Assembly: GCF_030525755.1 (NCBI RefSeq)
Contig: NZ_JAUNEC010000006.1
Location: forward strand, 1-56,753
Direction of reading: 5' to 3'
Source: Alysiella sp.
GTDB lineage: Bacteria; Pseudomonadota; Gammaproteobacteria; Burkholderiales; Neisseriaceae
DNA length: 56,753 bases
The notes below the pieces were generated by a model. It did no database searches, was not told where the DNA came from, and saw only the letters and a list, made by a program, of their open reading frames with translations. Below are positions 17,270-25,434 of this stretch, piece by piece (the stretch's first letter is position 1; each line of letters starts with the position of its first letter). The position numbers were made by a program, and so were the translations under genes.

Positions 17270-17800
17270 TTAAATGTGTGTAGCCAATTTCCGTCCAATG
17301 GGACAATCTGACTGATGCGCCCCCATCAAATAACCCAAACTCATCAAAAATTCTCCCACAATTTCGCCACCCACAAATTTAAATTGCTGTTTGAATAATT
17401 TAACCCATTCGCTTTTCTCACGTGGATGATGTAAGTCCAACCAATTTTTCAGACTACCGTATTCTTTTTGCAAAACAAGAATTTGTTGTGCATTGTAAAT
17501 GGCAGCCTGAATTTTCAATCGGTTACGCACAATACTCGCATCATTCAACAAACGAATCACATCATCTTCATCAAATGCTGCTACTTTTGCCACATCAAAT
17601 TGCGCGTAAGCAGCCTGAAAAGCAACACGTTTTTTCAAAATCAAAGTCCAATTCAAACCCGCTTGATTGATTTCCAAAATCAGCCTTTCAAACAACACAT
17701 TGTCATCAGCTTGCATAAAACCGTATTCAGTATCGTGATAAGCCTTGTTTGGGTCAAATGTATTCGCAGGCAACGCATTACAAAAATCACAATAAGTCAT
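17270..17800 (-). CDS. tag: DNA-3-methyladenine glycosylase I
   Basis: Base-excision repair enzyme that removes 3-methyladenine from alkylated DNA. The 176-residue product starts MTYCDFC and has the zinc-site Cys near the N-terminus, AYHDTEYG, the helix segment EINQAGLNWTLILKKR with the family Trp, and a C-terminal His/Cys pair (GAHQSDCPIG). The open frame reaches 18007, but AAGGAG lies seven bases before the ATG at 17800, and this start gives the family length. Confidence 0.95.
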   Translation of the reverse strand: MTYCDFCNALPANTFDPNKAYHDTEYGFMQADDNVLFERLILEINQAGLNWTLILKKRVAFQAAYAQFDVAKVAAFDEDDVIRLLNDASIVRNRLKIQAAIYNAQQILVLQKEYGSLKNWLDLHHPREKSEWVKLFKQQFKFVGGEIVGEFLMSLGYLMGAHQSDCPIGRKLATHI

Positions 17801-18025
17801 GCCATTCTCCTTATTCATTCCCATTTCAGGCAGCCTTGCCTTAGGAGCCATTAACAGCGAAGAGCGGTGTTCGATGCGAAGTTGTTTTTCAAGCGAAATC
17901 GCCAAATTCAAGGGAAAGCGGACTTGTGCAGCTAAAAAATACAAGCTAATGCCGTCCATTAATGCGTATTTTGACACAGAAGTTGGTGATTTTTGACACA
18001 AATACAACCACGAAACGAATTATCA

Positions 18026-18823
18026 TTAGCCCCTAATTTTCTGCTGCACTTTATTGAAAAATCCGCGCAAAATATCAATGTCCTCGGTGGTCGTGTCCGC
18101 CCGATTAAACAGCGAATGCAAACGGCGCACCATGCGTTCTTGGTTGCGTTTGTAGAAAAAATCCAAATTTTCCATTGTTTGTTCAAGATGTTGCACCATG
18201 CCTGCCACTTGGTCGGCGGTGGCAAGGTTGCGCTCGGGAATCAGGTGCGACATATCCGCATTCACTTGGCTGAACAATTCGTAGCACACCACTTGCACCG
18301 CCTGCGCCAAATTCAGCGAAAAATAATTGGGGTTGCCCGAAATCGTCATCAGGCGATTGCAATGCTGCACTTCGTCTATGCTCAAACCAAAGGTTTCGTT
18401 ACCAAACACCAGCGCAACTTGTTGCCCATTTTGCGCGGCGGCAAGCAAGCTGGGCGTGAGTTCGCGTGGCGTTTGCAAAGGCGTGGTAAGTTCACGGCGG
18501 CGGCTGGTTAGGGCGCAACTCAACACCGTTCCCATCAAGGCTTCGGGCAAGGTGGCAAGGATTTTGGCGTTTTCCAACACGTCCACCGCGCCCGAGGCGA
18601 GTATGAAACTTTCTTCGGGCAGCTTAAAATCGGCAGCATTTTCGGCTGAAAATTCAAGTGGTTCAGGTGTCATGGGCGTTTGCATGAGATTGGGGGCAAC
18701 CAAAACCAGTTGGCTCAAACCCATGGTTTTCATGGCGCGTGCTGCTGCGCCGATGTTGGCGGGGTGGCTGGTGCGGCTCAATACAATGCGAATGTTTTGT
18801 AAATATTCGGGGACGGACGACAT
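18026..18823 (-). CDS. trmJ: tRNA (cytidine/uridine-2'-O)-methyltransferase TrmJ
   Basis: SPOUT-class enzyme that 2'-O-methylates position 32 of several tRNAs. The 265-residue protein has the N-terminal motif LSRTSHPANIGAAARAMKTM (20 residues), then LVFGNETFGLS and NYFSLNLAQAVQVVCYE, which form the trefoil knot and SAM site, plus a C-terminal helical extension typical of TrmJ. The frame extends a few codons upstream into an uptake sequence; the ATG at 18823 matches the family start. Confidence 0.92.
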   Translation of the reverse strand: MSSVPEYLQNIRIVLSRTSHPANIGAAARAMKTMGLSQLVLVAPNLMQTPMTPEPLEFSAENAADFKLPEESFILASGAVDVLENAKILATLPEALMGTVLSCALTSRRRELTTPLQTPRELTPSLLAAAQNGQQVALVFGNETFGLSIDEVQHCNRLMTISGNPNYFSLNLAQAVQVVCYELFSQVNADMSHLIPERNLATADQVAGMVQHLEQTMENLDFFYKRNQERMVRRLHSLFNRADTTTEDIDILRGFFNKVQQKIRG

Positions 18824-19164
18824 AAAAAGGCAGCCTGAAAACAAAAATGGGATTATACAGTTTCAATCGCAACTGTGTTGTAGGGTAAGGTACTTGCACC
18901 TACCATTTGATGTACTAACACGATTGATTTTGAGGCTGCCCAAAAAGGGGGAGGACTTGCACTACCCTACACAAATCATTTATTTTCATGGTATTTCCCA
19001 CTTTCTTATCCCAAGCCCTCATCACAAAAGACAAACCAACACCGCAAAACATTTTCAATTCTGCGACCATAATTTTTTCAGGCAGCCTCAACATCAAAAC
19101 TGGTCAAACAAGAATTTTTCTCTATAATACGGTTTTTCCTCACACCTTAATGAAAGGCGTTTCC
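18824..19164. other. Repeat-rich spacer before ridA
   Basis: 341 bases without a gene. It has an exact AGGCAGCCTGAA (kingDUS dialect) at about 18829, an imperfect inverted repeat with TGTAGGGTA and TACCCTACA ends (about 18880-18970), and a fragment TTTTCAATTCTGCGACCATA (about 19053-19072) that matches the right end of the Correia-like element. The ridA promoter lies at its end. Confidence 0.55.
19101..19128 (+). promoter_or_regulatory. Probable sigma-70 promoter of ridA
   Basis: A consensus -10 TATAAT (19123-19128) is 16 bases behind TGGTCA (19101-19106), a fair -35. It lies 37 bases before the ridA ATG. Confidence 0.6.
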
Positions 19165-19548
19165 ATGAGCAAAATCATTATCCACACCGATAAAGCGCCA
19201 GCTGCCATCGGTGCATACAGCCAAGCCGTTCGTGCAGGCAACACGGTCTATTTGAGCGGTCAAATTCCGCTTGTTCCTGAAACCATGCAGTTGGTTTCAG
19301 ATGATTTTGAAGCCCAAACACATCAAGTTTTCAAAAACTTGCGTACTGTGTGTGAAGCTGCAGGTGGCAACCTGAACGACATTGTGAAAATCAATGCCTA
19401 TTTAACCGACTTGGGCAATTTTGCCATTTTCAATCAGGTAATGGAACAGTATTTTGCCCAGCCTTTCCCTGCTCGCGCTGCCATTGGTGTAGCATCTTTG
19501 CCACGCGGCGCACAAGTGGAAGCCGAAGGCGTGTTGGTTTTGGCTTAA
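19165..19548 (+). CDS. ridA: Reactive intermediate/imine deaminase RidA
   Basis: A 127-residue YjgF/YER057c/UK114 protein that hydrolyses reactive enamine/imine intermediates made by pyridoxal-phosphate enzymes. Conserved segments are IGAYSQAV, VYLSGQIPL, the substrate-site Arg in FPARAAIGVASLPRGA, and VEAEGVLVLA at the C-terminus. The open frame continues upstream to 18988, but the ATG at 19165 gives the exact family start. A Correia-like element begins eight bases after the stop. Confidence 0.95.
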   Translation: MSKIIIHTDKAPAAIGAYSQAVRAGNTVYLSGQIPLVPETMQLVSDDFEAQTHQVFKNLRTVCEAAGGNLNDIVKINAYLTDLGNFAIFNQVMEQYFAQPFPARAAIGVASLPRGAQVEAEGVLVLA

Positions 19549-19556
19549 TTTACCGA

Positions 19557-19664
19557 TATAGTCGTAAAAATGAAAAAACAATACAAAGCGACAATGTCAG
19601 CCGTACACAGGAGTATATAAGGGCGTTAGCAACGCCGTAGTGTTTTTTCAGTTCTGCGACTATA
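19557..19664 (+). repeat. Correia-like inverted-repeat element, best-preserved copy (C)
   Basis: A 108-base element with near-complete terminal inverted repeats: TATAGTCGTAAAAATGAAAA at the left and TTTTTTCAGTTCTGCGACTATA (arms 19557-19578 and 19643-19664) at the right. The core includes ACAAAGCGACAATGTCAGCC and GGGCGTTAGCAACGCCGTAG. TATAGT ends and the GCAACGCCGTA core recall the Correia element of classical Neisseria. No coding capacity. Confidence 0.8.
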
Positions 19665-19749
19665 ACACCACGCATCAGGCTGCCTGAACGCACCAAAACA
19701 TTTTCAGGCAGCTTCAATCCCATTGGAAACCACAGCAGAAAGCCCCAAT

Positions 19750-21006
19750 ATGTCTCTCTCCCAAGTTCAACAACTCGCCGCGCAACTGGCATATGCCGTA
19801 GAAAACGGTCGCAATCTGTCTGATGAAATCGCAAGCATTGTGGCGGCACACCCTGAATTGAGCGCACAAGACAAAGGCATGCTGCAAGACATTGCCTATG
19901 GCAGTCAACGTTTTTCAGGCAGCCTGAACTTCATGTTGGGCAAATTACTCAATAAACCACTGGACAACCCACAACTCAAACACTTGCTTTTAACCGCTTT
20001 ATATCAGCTTAACCACACCCGCAATGCACCACACGCAGTCGTCAATGAAGCAGTAAACAACATCGCACGCATCGGTCGTGGACAATACCGCTCCTTTGCC
20101 AATGCCATTTTGCGCCGTTTTTTGCGTGAAAAAAACAAACTCAATGCCCAATGTAAATATGACAACATCGCGCATTACAATATGCCCACTTGGTTACTCA
20201 AAACCCTACAAACCCAATATCCCAAACATTGGCACAACATCGCCACCGCTTTTCAAAACCACCCACCTTTAACCTTACGCATCAATCGCCGCCACAGCAA
20301 CGCCGAACGCTATTTAAACATACTGGAACAAGCAGGATTAAGCGGCAAAATTCTGGACGAATACGCCATTCGTTTAAACGAAGCCCTGCCTGTTTCCCAA
20401 TTGCCCCAATTTGAACAAGGCGTGGTTTCCGTGCAAGACTGGGGCGCACAACAAGCCGCCTACTTGCTTGCTCCACAAAACGGCGAACGCATTTTAGATG
20501 CCTGCGCTGCCCCTGGCGGTAAAAGCGGACACATTTTGGAACTGGCAGACTGTCATTTAACCGCATTAGACATCAACCGCACTCGTCTCAATCGCGTACA
20601 AAGCAATTTAGACCGACTGGGTTTTCAGGCAGCCTTACATTGCGCACCTGCCGAAAACCTAAATGAATGGTGGAACGGCGAACCATTTGATGCCATTCTT
20701 GCCGATGTTCCCTGCACCGCATCGGGTACCATCAAACGCAATCCCGACATCAAATGGTTGCGCCGCCCATCAGATGCCCACAAAACCGCACGCCAACAAC
20801 ACACCCTTTTAGATACATTGTGGACAACCTTAAAACCACAAGGACGCATGTTACTGGCAACCTGTTCGCTGTTTGAAGAAGAAAACAGCGCACAAAGTCG
20901 CCAATTTTTACAACGCCACGCCGATGCCGTATTGCGTGAAGAAAAAACCCTTTTGCCCAATGAAAAACAAGATGGATTTTATTACGCACTGTTTCAAAAG
21001 CATTAA
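19750..21006 (+). CDS. rsmB: 16S rRNA (cytosine-967-C5)-methyltransferase
   Basis: Methylates C967 of 16S rRNA. The 418-residue protein has an N-terminal NusB-like domain (about 1-140) and a C-terminal SAM domain: DACAAPGGKSGHIL (motif I), ALDINRTRL, ADVPCTASG with Cys322, and LATCSLFEEEN, whose Cys is the usual nucleophile. The frame begins at 19723 in an uptake sequence, but the ATG at 19750 is preferred. It heads the rsmB-DUF4390-ntrYX cluster known in Neisseriaceae and other betaproteobacteria. Confidence 0.95.
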   Translation: MSLSQVQQLAAQLAYAVENGRNLSDEIASIVAAHPELSAQDKGMLQDIAYGSQRFSGSLNFMLGKLLNKPLDNPQLKHLLLTALYQLNHTRNAPHAVVNEAVNNIARIGRGQYRSFANAILRRFLREKNKLNAQCKYDNIAHYNMPTWLLKTLQTQYPKHWHNIATAFQNHPPLTLRINRRHSNAERYLNILEQAGLSGKILDEYAIRLNEALPVSQLPQFEQGVVSVQDWGAQQAAYLLAPQNGERILDACAAPGGKSGHILELADCHLTALDINRTRLNRVQSNLDRLGFQAALHCAPAENLNEWWNGEPFDAILADVPCTASGTIKRNPDIKWLRRPSDAHKTARQQHTLLDTLWTTLKPQGRMLLATCSLFEEENSAQSRQFLQRHADAVLREEKTLLPNEKQDGFYYALFQKH

Positions 21007-21616
21007 ATGCCACATCAGCACCCCATATAAGCTGCCTGAAAAAAAACTGCTGGCATTTTCAGGCAGCCTGTTCATGCTGATTTTACTGCTGCCTTTGTCT
21101 ACCCAAGCCGAAGGCATCACACACCATCGCCGTGAAGCACACATCATGGAAAACGGACAGCTTGCCATCAGTACCCGTTTTCAAACCGAGCTGCCTGAAC
21201 AATTGGCCGATGCACTCAAACAAGGCGTACCATTGGATTTTACGTTGGCATATCAACTGGAACGCCCCACATTTACCGCCTACAAATTCAAACTCAACCG
21301 CTTGGTCAGCAACAACAATACCGTCAATTATCGCCTGACTTTCCACCCTTTAACCAACCGCTATCGCGTGAGTGTAGGCACATTTTCATCAGAATACAAC
21401 AGTTTAAATACCGCACTCAAAGCTGTTGGCGCAATTGCAAACTGGTCAGTATTAAGCGAAGGTTCATTAAGCAACCACGAAGCACACGATGTCCAAGCCC
21501 AAATCCGTTTGAGCTTAACCACGTCCAAGCTGCCCAAGCCTTTCCAAATCAACGCCATCAATTCCCAAAACTGGAATTTGGATTCAGGTTGGCAAGATTT
21601 AACAATCAAAAAATGA
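20960..21616 (+). CDS. DUF4390 exported protein
   Basis: About 218 residues. A hydrophobic segment ending LLLPLSTQAEG is a plausible signal peptide, so the mature protein should be periplasmic. The mature part is beta-rich with RREAHIMENGQLAISTRFQT near its start and matches DUF4390 in size and in position between rsmB and ntrY. The start is uncertain: ATGs at 20960 and 20972 both overlap rsmB, and neither has a clear ribosome site. Function unknown; the fixed link to NtrY suggests a role in the same signalling path. Confidence 0.75.
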   Translation: MKNKMDFITHCFKSIKCHISTPYKLPEKKLLAFSGSLFMLILLLPLSTQAEGITHHRREAHIMENGQLAISTRFQTELPEQLADALKQGVPLDFTLAYQLERPTFTAYKFKLNRLVSNNNTVNYRLTFHPLTNRYRVSVGTFSSEYNSLNTALKAVGAIANWSVLSEGSLSNHEAHDVQAQIRLSLTTSKLPKPFQINAINSQNWNLDSGWQDLTIKK

Positions 21617-21668
21617 GTTTCAGGCAGCCTGAAACGCCCACAACCCAAACAAACCCACACACCTTTTC

Positions 21669-23786
21669 ATGCGCCCATTTTTAACCATTTGTACCCTACT
21701 CGCTTTCGCCGTACTCTATTTACTCACACAATCCACCAACAGCGACAGCACACTTGCCCCCTATTTTTGGTTTTTAGCAAGTTCAGCCGCCATTTTGGCA
21801 ACCGTCTTACTCATCATTACCACACGCTACATTTGGCTAATTTTACGCGACCGAAAAAATCAGGTTTTCGGCTCACAAATCGCACGCCGCTTATCCCTCA
21901 TGTTCACGCTGGTTGCCGTCTTGCCTGCGCTCTTTTTATTGGGTGTATCGGCACAATTCATTTCACACAGCATTCAATCATGGTTTGGCGATGACACCAA
22001 ACAAGCCCTAGAACGCAGCCTGAATTTAAGTAAAAACGCACTCAATGCCAGCGTAGCCAACAGCAAACAACACGCCCAAATCATCAGCAACCACATCATC
22101 GCCACCACACAATCCAAGCACAACATTCAGGCAGCCCTATCCACCAACGAAGCCCACACTTTCACACAACTGACTGTGTGGCAACTCAATGGTACGCGTG
22201 CGCCCACATTGCTTGCCGAACACAATCCCAACAAACTGCCCCCACCCGAATGGGACAACAGCATATCGCTTAACATTCAGCAAAACCATGATTTCACAGG
22301 CGTAGAAATGGTGCAACGCCACTTATACGCATCAGGTTGGCTCATGCTGCCTGAAAAAAACGGACAACAATACGCCCTGTTTTTCAGGCAGCCAGTACCC
22401 GAACAAATTGCCACCGATGCCCAACTGATTGAATCCGCATGGTCAAAATACGCCGAACTTGTGTTTGCCCAAAAAGGTTTACAAACTTTTTTCTTGGTAA
22501 CACTATTGGTTGCCGCAGTATTGGCGATTTTGCTGGCATTAGCAGCTGCCCTGTACTTCGCCCGCCGTTTTGTTGAACCCATTTTATTACTGGCATCAGG
22601 CGCGCGAGCAGTGGCAGATGGTGATTTCGGACAACGCATTGAAGTAGAACAAAAAGATGAGCTGGGCAAACTGGTAGGCTTATTCAATGACATGAGCGGC
22701 AGTCTCGCCCGTGCCAAAATGGCAGACGAACAACACCGCATTGAACAAGAAGCCGCACGCCATTTTTTAGAACGCGTGTTAGACAGTTTAAGCGCAGGCG
22801 TGGTAACGCTGGATAACACAGGCTGCCTGAAAACCTTTAACCGCAGCGCAGAAAAAATTCTGGATTTACCCCTAGCCGAACTTTCAGGCAGCCTACCCGA
22901 AACATGGGCAGAAAAATCGCCACAACATCACGAATTAACCCAATTATTTAACACATTTTTAGCAACCGAAAACCAAACCGAAGCCACAGAAAACCCATAC
23001 AGCGCACAAGACGAAATGCGAATTTTACTGGGCAAAGCCATCAGGCTGCCTGAAGAAAACGACAGCGCATTGGTTGTGGTGTTTGACGACATCACCGCTC
23101 TGGTACAAGCCCAAAAAGAAGCTGCATGGGGAGAAGTAGCAAAACGTTTAGCACACGAAATCCGCAATCCGCTTACCCCCATTCAACTTTCCGCTGAACG
23201 CTTGGCATGGAAACTGCAAGATAAATTAGACACACAAAGTGTGCAAATTTTAAATAAATCCACCAATACCATCATCAAACAAGTGGCCGCCTTAAAAGAA
23301 ATGGTAGAAGCTTTCCGCAATTATGCCCGCGCACCCACTTTAAAATTGGAAAAAATCAATCTCAATGAAGTTGCAGAAGAAGTTTTGCTCTTGTATGAAA
23401 GCCATGCTTGCCAATTCATTGTTAAAATGAGTAAAATACCCCTACTCATTCAAGCTGATAGCACAGCCATGCGCCAAGTATTACACAATCTGCTCAAAAA
23501 TGCGGTTGAAGCAGCAGAAGATGTGGAAACACCACAAGTTGAAGTATCCAGCTCAATCACTTCTGATGGTAACGTGGCAATTCATATCCAAAATAACGGC
23601 AAAAGTTTCAGCAAACAGATGTTGCACAACGCATTTGAGCCATATATGACCGACAAACCTAATGGCACAGGTCTTGGTTTACCTGTTGTCAAGAAAATCA
23701 TTGACGAACATGGCGGTCGTATCGCGTTAAGCAACTTACCTGATGGTGGTGCATGCATTCGCATTGAACTGCCTCAGGCTGCCTGA
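21669..23786 (+). CDS. ntrY: Sensor histidine kinase NtrY
   Basis: A 705-residue membrane sensor. Three hydrophobic segments lie in the first 105 residues, followed by a periplasmic loop, another membrane helix (about 275-300), a HAMP domain (about 300-355), a PAS-like domain, the H box LAHEIRNPLTP with His496, and a HATPase domain with NLLKNAVEAAED and GTGLGLPVVKKIIDEHGG. It phosphorylates NtrX. The last codons CAG GCT GCC TGA come from an uptake sequence. In Neisseria gonorrhoeae NtrYX affects respiratory gene expression; an equivalent role here is inferred. Confidence 0.94.
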   Translation: MRPFLTICTLLAFAVLYLLTQSTNSDSTLAPYFWFLASSAAILATVLLIITTRYIWLILRDRKNQVFGSQIARRLSLMFTLVAVLPALFLLGVSAQFISHSIQSWFGDDTKQALERSLNLSKNALNASVANSKQHAQIISNHIIATTQSKHNIQAALSTNEAHTFTQLTVWQLNGTRAPTLLAEHNPNKLPPPEWDNSISLNIQQNHDFTGVEMVQRHLYASGWLMLPEKNGQQYALFFRQPVPEQIATDAQLIESAWSKYAELVFAQKGLQTFFLVTLLVAAVLAILLALAAALYFARRFVEPILLLASGARAVADGDFGQRIEVEQKDELGKLVGLFNDMSGSLARAKMADEQHRIEQEAARHFLERVLDSLSAGVVTLDNTGCLKTFNRSAEKILDLPLAELSGSLPETWAEKSPQHHELTQLFNTFLATENQTEATENPYSAQDEMRILLGKAIRLPEENDSALVVVFDDITALVQAQKEAAWGEVAKRLAHEIRNPLTPIQLSAERLAWKLQDKLDTQSVQILNKSTNTIIKQVAALKEMVEAFRNYARAPTLKLEKINLNEVAEEVLLLYESHACQFIVKMSKIPLLIQADSTAMRQVLHNLLKNAVEAAEDVETPQVEVSSSITSDGNVAIHIQNNGKSFSKQMLHNAFEPYMTDKPNGTGLGLPVVKKIIDEHGGRIALSNLPDGGACIRIELPQAA

Positions 23787-23813
23787 AAACAGAATGGGTC
23801 TACAATAATTATT

Positions 23814-23847
23814 AAAAAATCAATCATTGAGAAAAATCAATCATTGA
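23814..23847. repeat. 17-base tandem duplication between ntrY and ntrX
   Basis: AAAAAATCAATCATTGA (23814-23830) is followed at once by GAAAAATCAATCATTGA (23831-23847), one difference in 17 bases. It lies 23 bases before the ntrX ATG and could alter spacing or form a binding site. Confidence 0.75.
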
Positions 23848-23869
23848 ATACAGAAAGAAATTTTGCCCC

Positions 23870-25147
23870 ATGAGAAGCACCGACATTTTAATTGTGGACG
23901 ATGAAATCGGCATCCGAGAAGTGTTAAAAGAAACATTAGAAGATGAAGGTCATACTGTAGCTTTGGCAGAAAATGCCGAAGAAGCACGTCGTTTACGTAA
24001 TCAAACTCGTCCAGCCATGGTCTTGCTCGACATTTGGATGCCAGACAGTGATGGTATTACTTTGCTCAAAGAGTGGGCAACAAACGGACAACTCAATATG
24101 CCTGTGGTCATGATGAGCGGACACGGCAGCATTGATACCGCCGTAGAAGCCACCAAAATCGGAGCTTTGGATTTTTTGGAAAAACCCATTCCATTACAAA
24201 AATTGTTGGCAACCGTAGAACGCGCCCTAAAATACAGCGAATCCCAAAACAGCACTGAATTCACTTTGGAGGGTTTAGGCAACTGTGAAGCCGTCAAAAA
24301 CCTACGAAAACAAATTGAATACGCACGCCGTCAAACCAGCCCCGTTTTATTATTGGGCGAATCAGGTTCACCATTTGAAACAGTGGCACGCGCTTTCCAA
24401 CGCGGAACCGCAGCTTGGGTCATGCCAGGTCGCCCCGAACACATTGCCGATATGCCAACCGAATTGCTCAACAAAGCCAGCAACGGCATACTCTATCTTG
24501 GCGATATTGCCCAATACAATAAAAACGTCCTACAAAGCATTGGTTTTCTCATAGGCAAAGCCGAACGACACAACACCCGCATCATTTGCACCAGTAGCCT
24601 TGCACTTAACGAACTCCTGTCTCAATCCGAACAAGACACACGCGTTTTAGACGTATTATCCAGCTTGGTCATTACCATTCCCCCATTACGCGAACAAGCC
24701 GAAGACATCGATTTTCTCATTAACCACATTTTAGACGAACATCACCCACAAGGCTTATCTGGCGTACGCTTTACCCCTGCTGCCTTGGTCAAACTGCGCC
24801 AATATGAATGGCCTGGCAATTTGGCACAATTCAAAAATGTCATCAGCAGTTTGGCACTCAACGCCATCAATGGCGAAGTGGGCGATGCTGCCGTCATCCA
24901 AATTTTGCATCAATTTGACCAACCCATACACTTGACACATGACACACAAACAGGCGGTTTCAATTTCAGCCTGCCCCTGCGTGAACTTCGCGAACAAGTA
25001 GAGCGTCGCTATTTTGAACACCATATTCGTCAAGAAAACGGCAACATGAGTCGCGTTGCTCAAAAAGTTGGTTTAGAACGAACCCATTTATACCGTAAAC
25101 TCAAACAACTGGGTATCTCATTTAGCCGAACCAATAGCAAAATGTAA
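23870..25147 (+). CDS. ntrX: Response regulator NtrX with degenerate AAA+ domain
   Basis: A 425-residue regulator. The receiver domain (1-120) has the acidic pair Asp10/Asp11 and phospho-acceptor Asp54 in LLDIWMPDSDG. The central region (about 140-345) is recognisably an NtrC-type AAA+ domain, but Walker A is GESGSPFE (163-170), not GESGTGKE, and the GAFTGA sigma-54 loop is missing. A Fis-type helix-turn-helix ends the protein (about 385-425, NMSRVAQKVGLERTHLYRKL). It therefore probably binds DNA without driving sigma-54 RNA polymerase. Partner kinase NtrY lies just upstream. Confidence 0.93.
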   Translation: MRSTDILIVDDEIGIREVLKETLEDEGHTVALAENAEEARRLRNQTRPAMVLLDIWMPDSDGITLLKEWATNGQLNMPVVMMSGHGSIDTAVEATKIGALDFLEKPIPLQKLLATVERALKYSESQNSTEFTLEGLGNCEAVKNLRKQIEYARRQTSPVLLLGESGSPFETVARAFQRGTAAWVMPGRPEHIADMPTELLNKASNGILYLGDIAQYNKNVLQSIGFLIGKAERHNTRIICTSSLALNELLSQSEQDTRVLDVLSSLVITIPPLREQAEDIDFLINHILDEHHPQGLSGVRFTPAALVKLRQYEWPGNLAQFKNVISSLALNAINGEVGDAAVIQILHQFDQPIHLTHDTQTGGFNFSLPLRELREQVERRYFEHHIRQENGNMSRVAQKVGLERTHLYRKLKQLGISFSRTNSKM

Positions 25148-25208
25148 GAAGCTGCATCCCAATTTCAGGCAGCCTAAACCCTTTAACCAAACCATAACCA
25201 CACGCATA

Positions 25209-25236
25209 GGGACAGATTTCATATCTGTCCCATTTT
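25209..25236 (+). terminator. Hairpin terminator after ntrX (GGGACAGAT type)
   Basis: GGGACAGAT (25209-25217), loop TTCAT, ATCTGTCCC (25223-25231), then ATTTT. A perfect 9-base stem and a short T run. The same hairpin with compensatory change is found after proC. Confidence 0.6.
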
Positions 25237-25315
25237 CAGTTTTAGATAGTCTCATTTTTATCAATAAATTGGGAAAGGGCGGATATGAAATCCTCCCCTA
25301 CGTTCCAATTCATTT

Positions 25316-25392
25316 AAAGCAACAACGGAAGCCGTGCCAGTACATAAAGGCATTGACAACGCTATACGATTTGTATTTGAAACAACTGTATT
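25316..25392 (+). repeat. Correia-like element, second subtype, partial (copy D)
   Basis: Shares GTACATAAAGGCATTGACAA and GATTTGTATTTGAAACAACTGTATT (25368-25392) with the copy at 31090-31203. The left end is lost. It lies beside a GGGCGGATATGAAATCC fragment of the hairpin family. Confidence 0.6.
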
Positions 25393-25434
25393 TTATGGAT
25401 TAACATAATCCAACCACACTAAATTTATTCTAGT

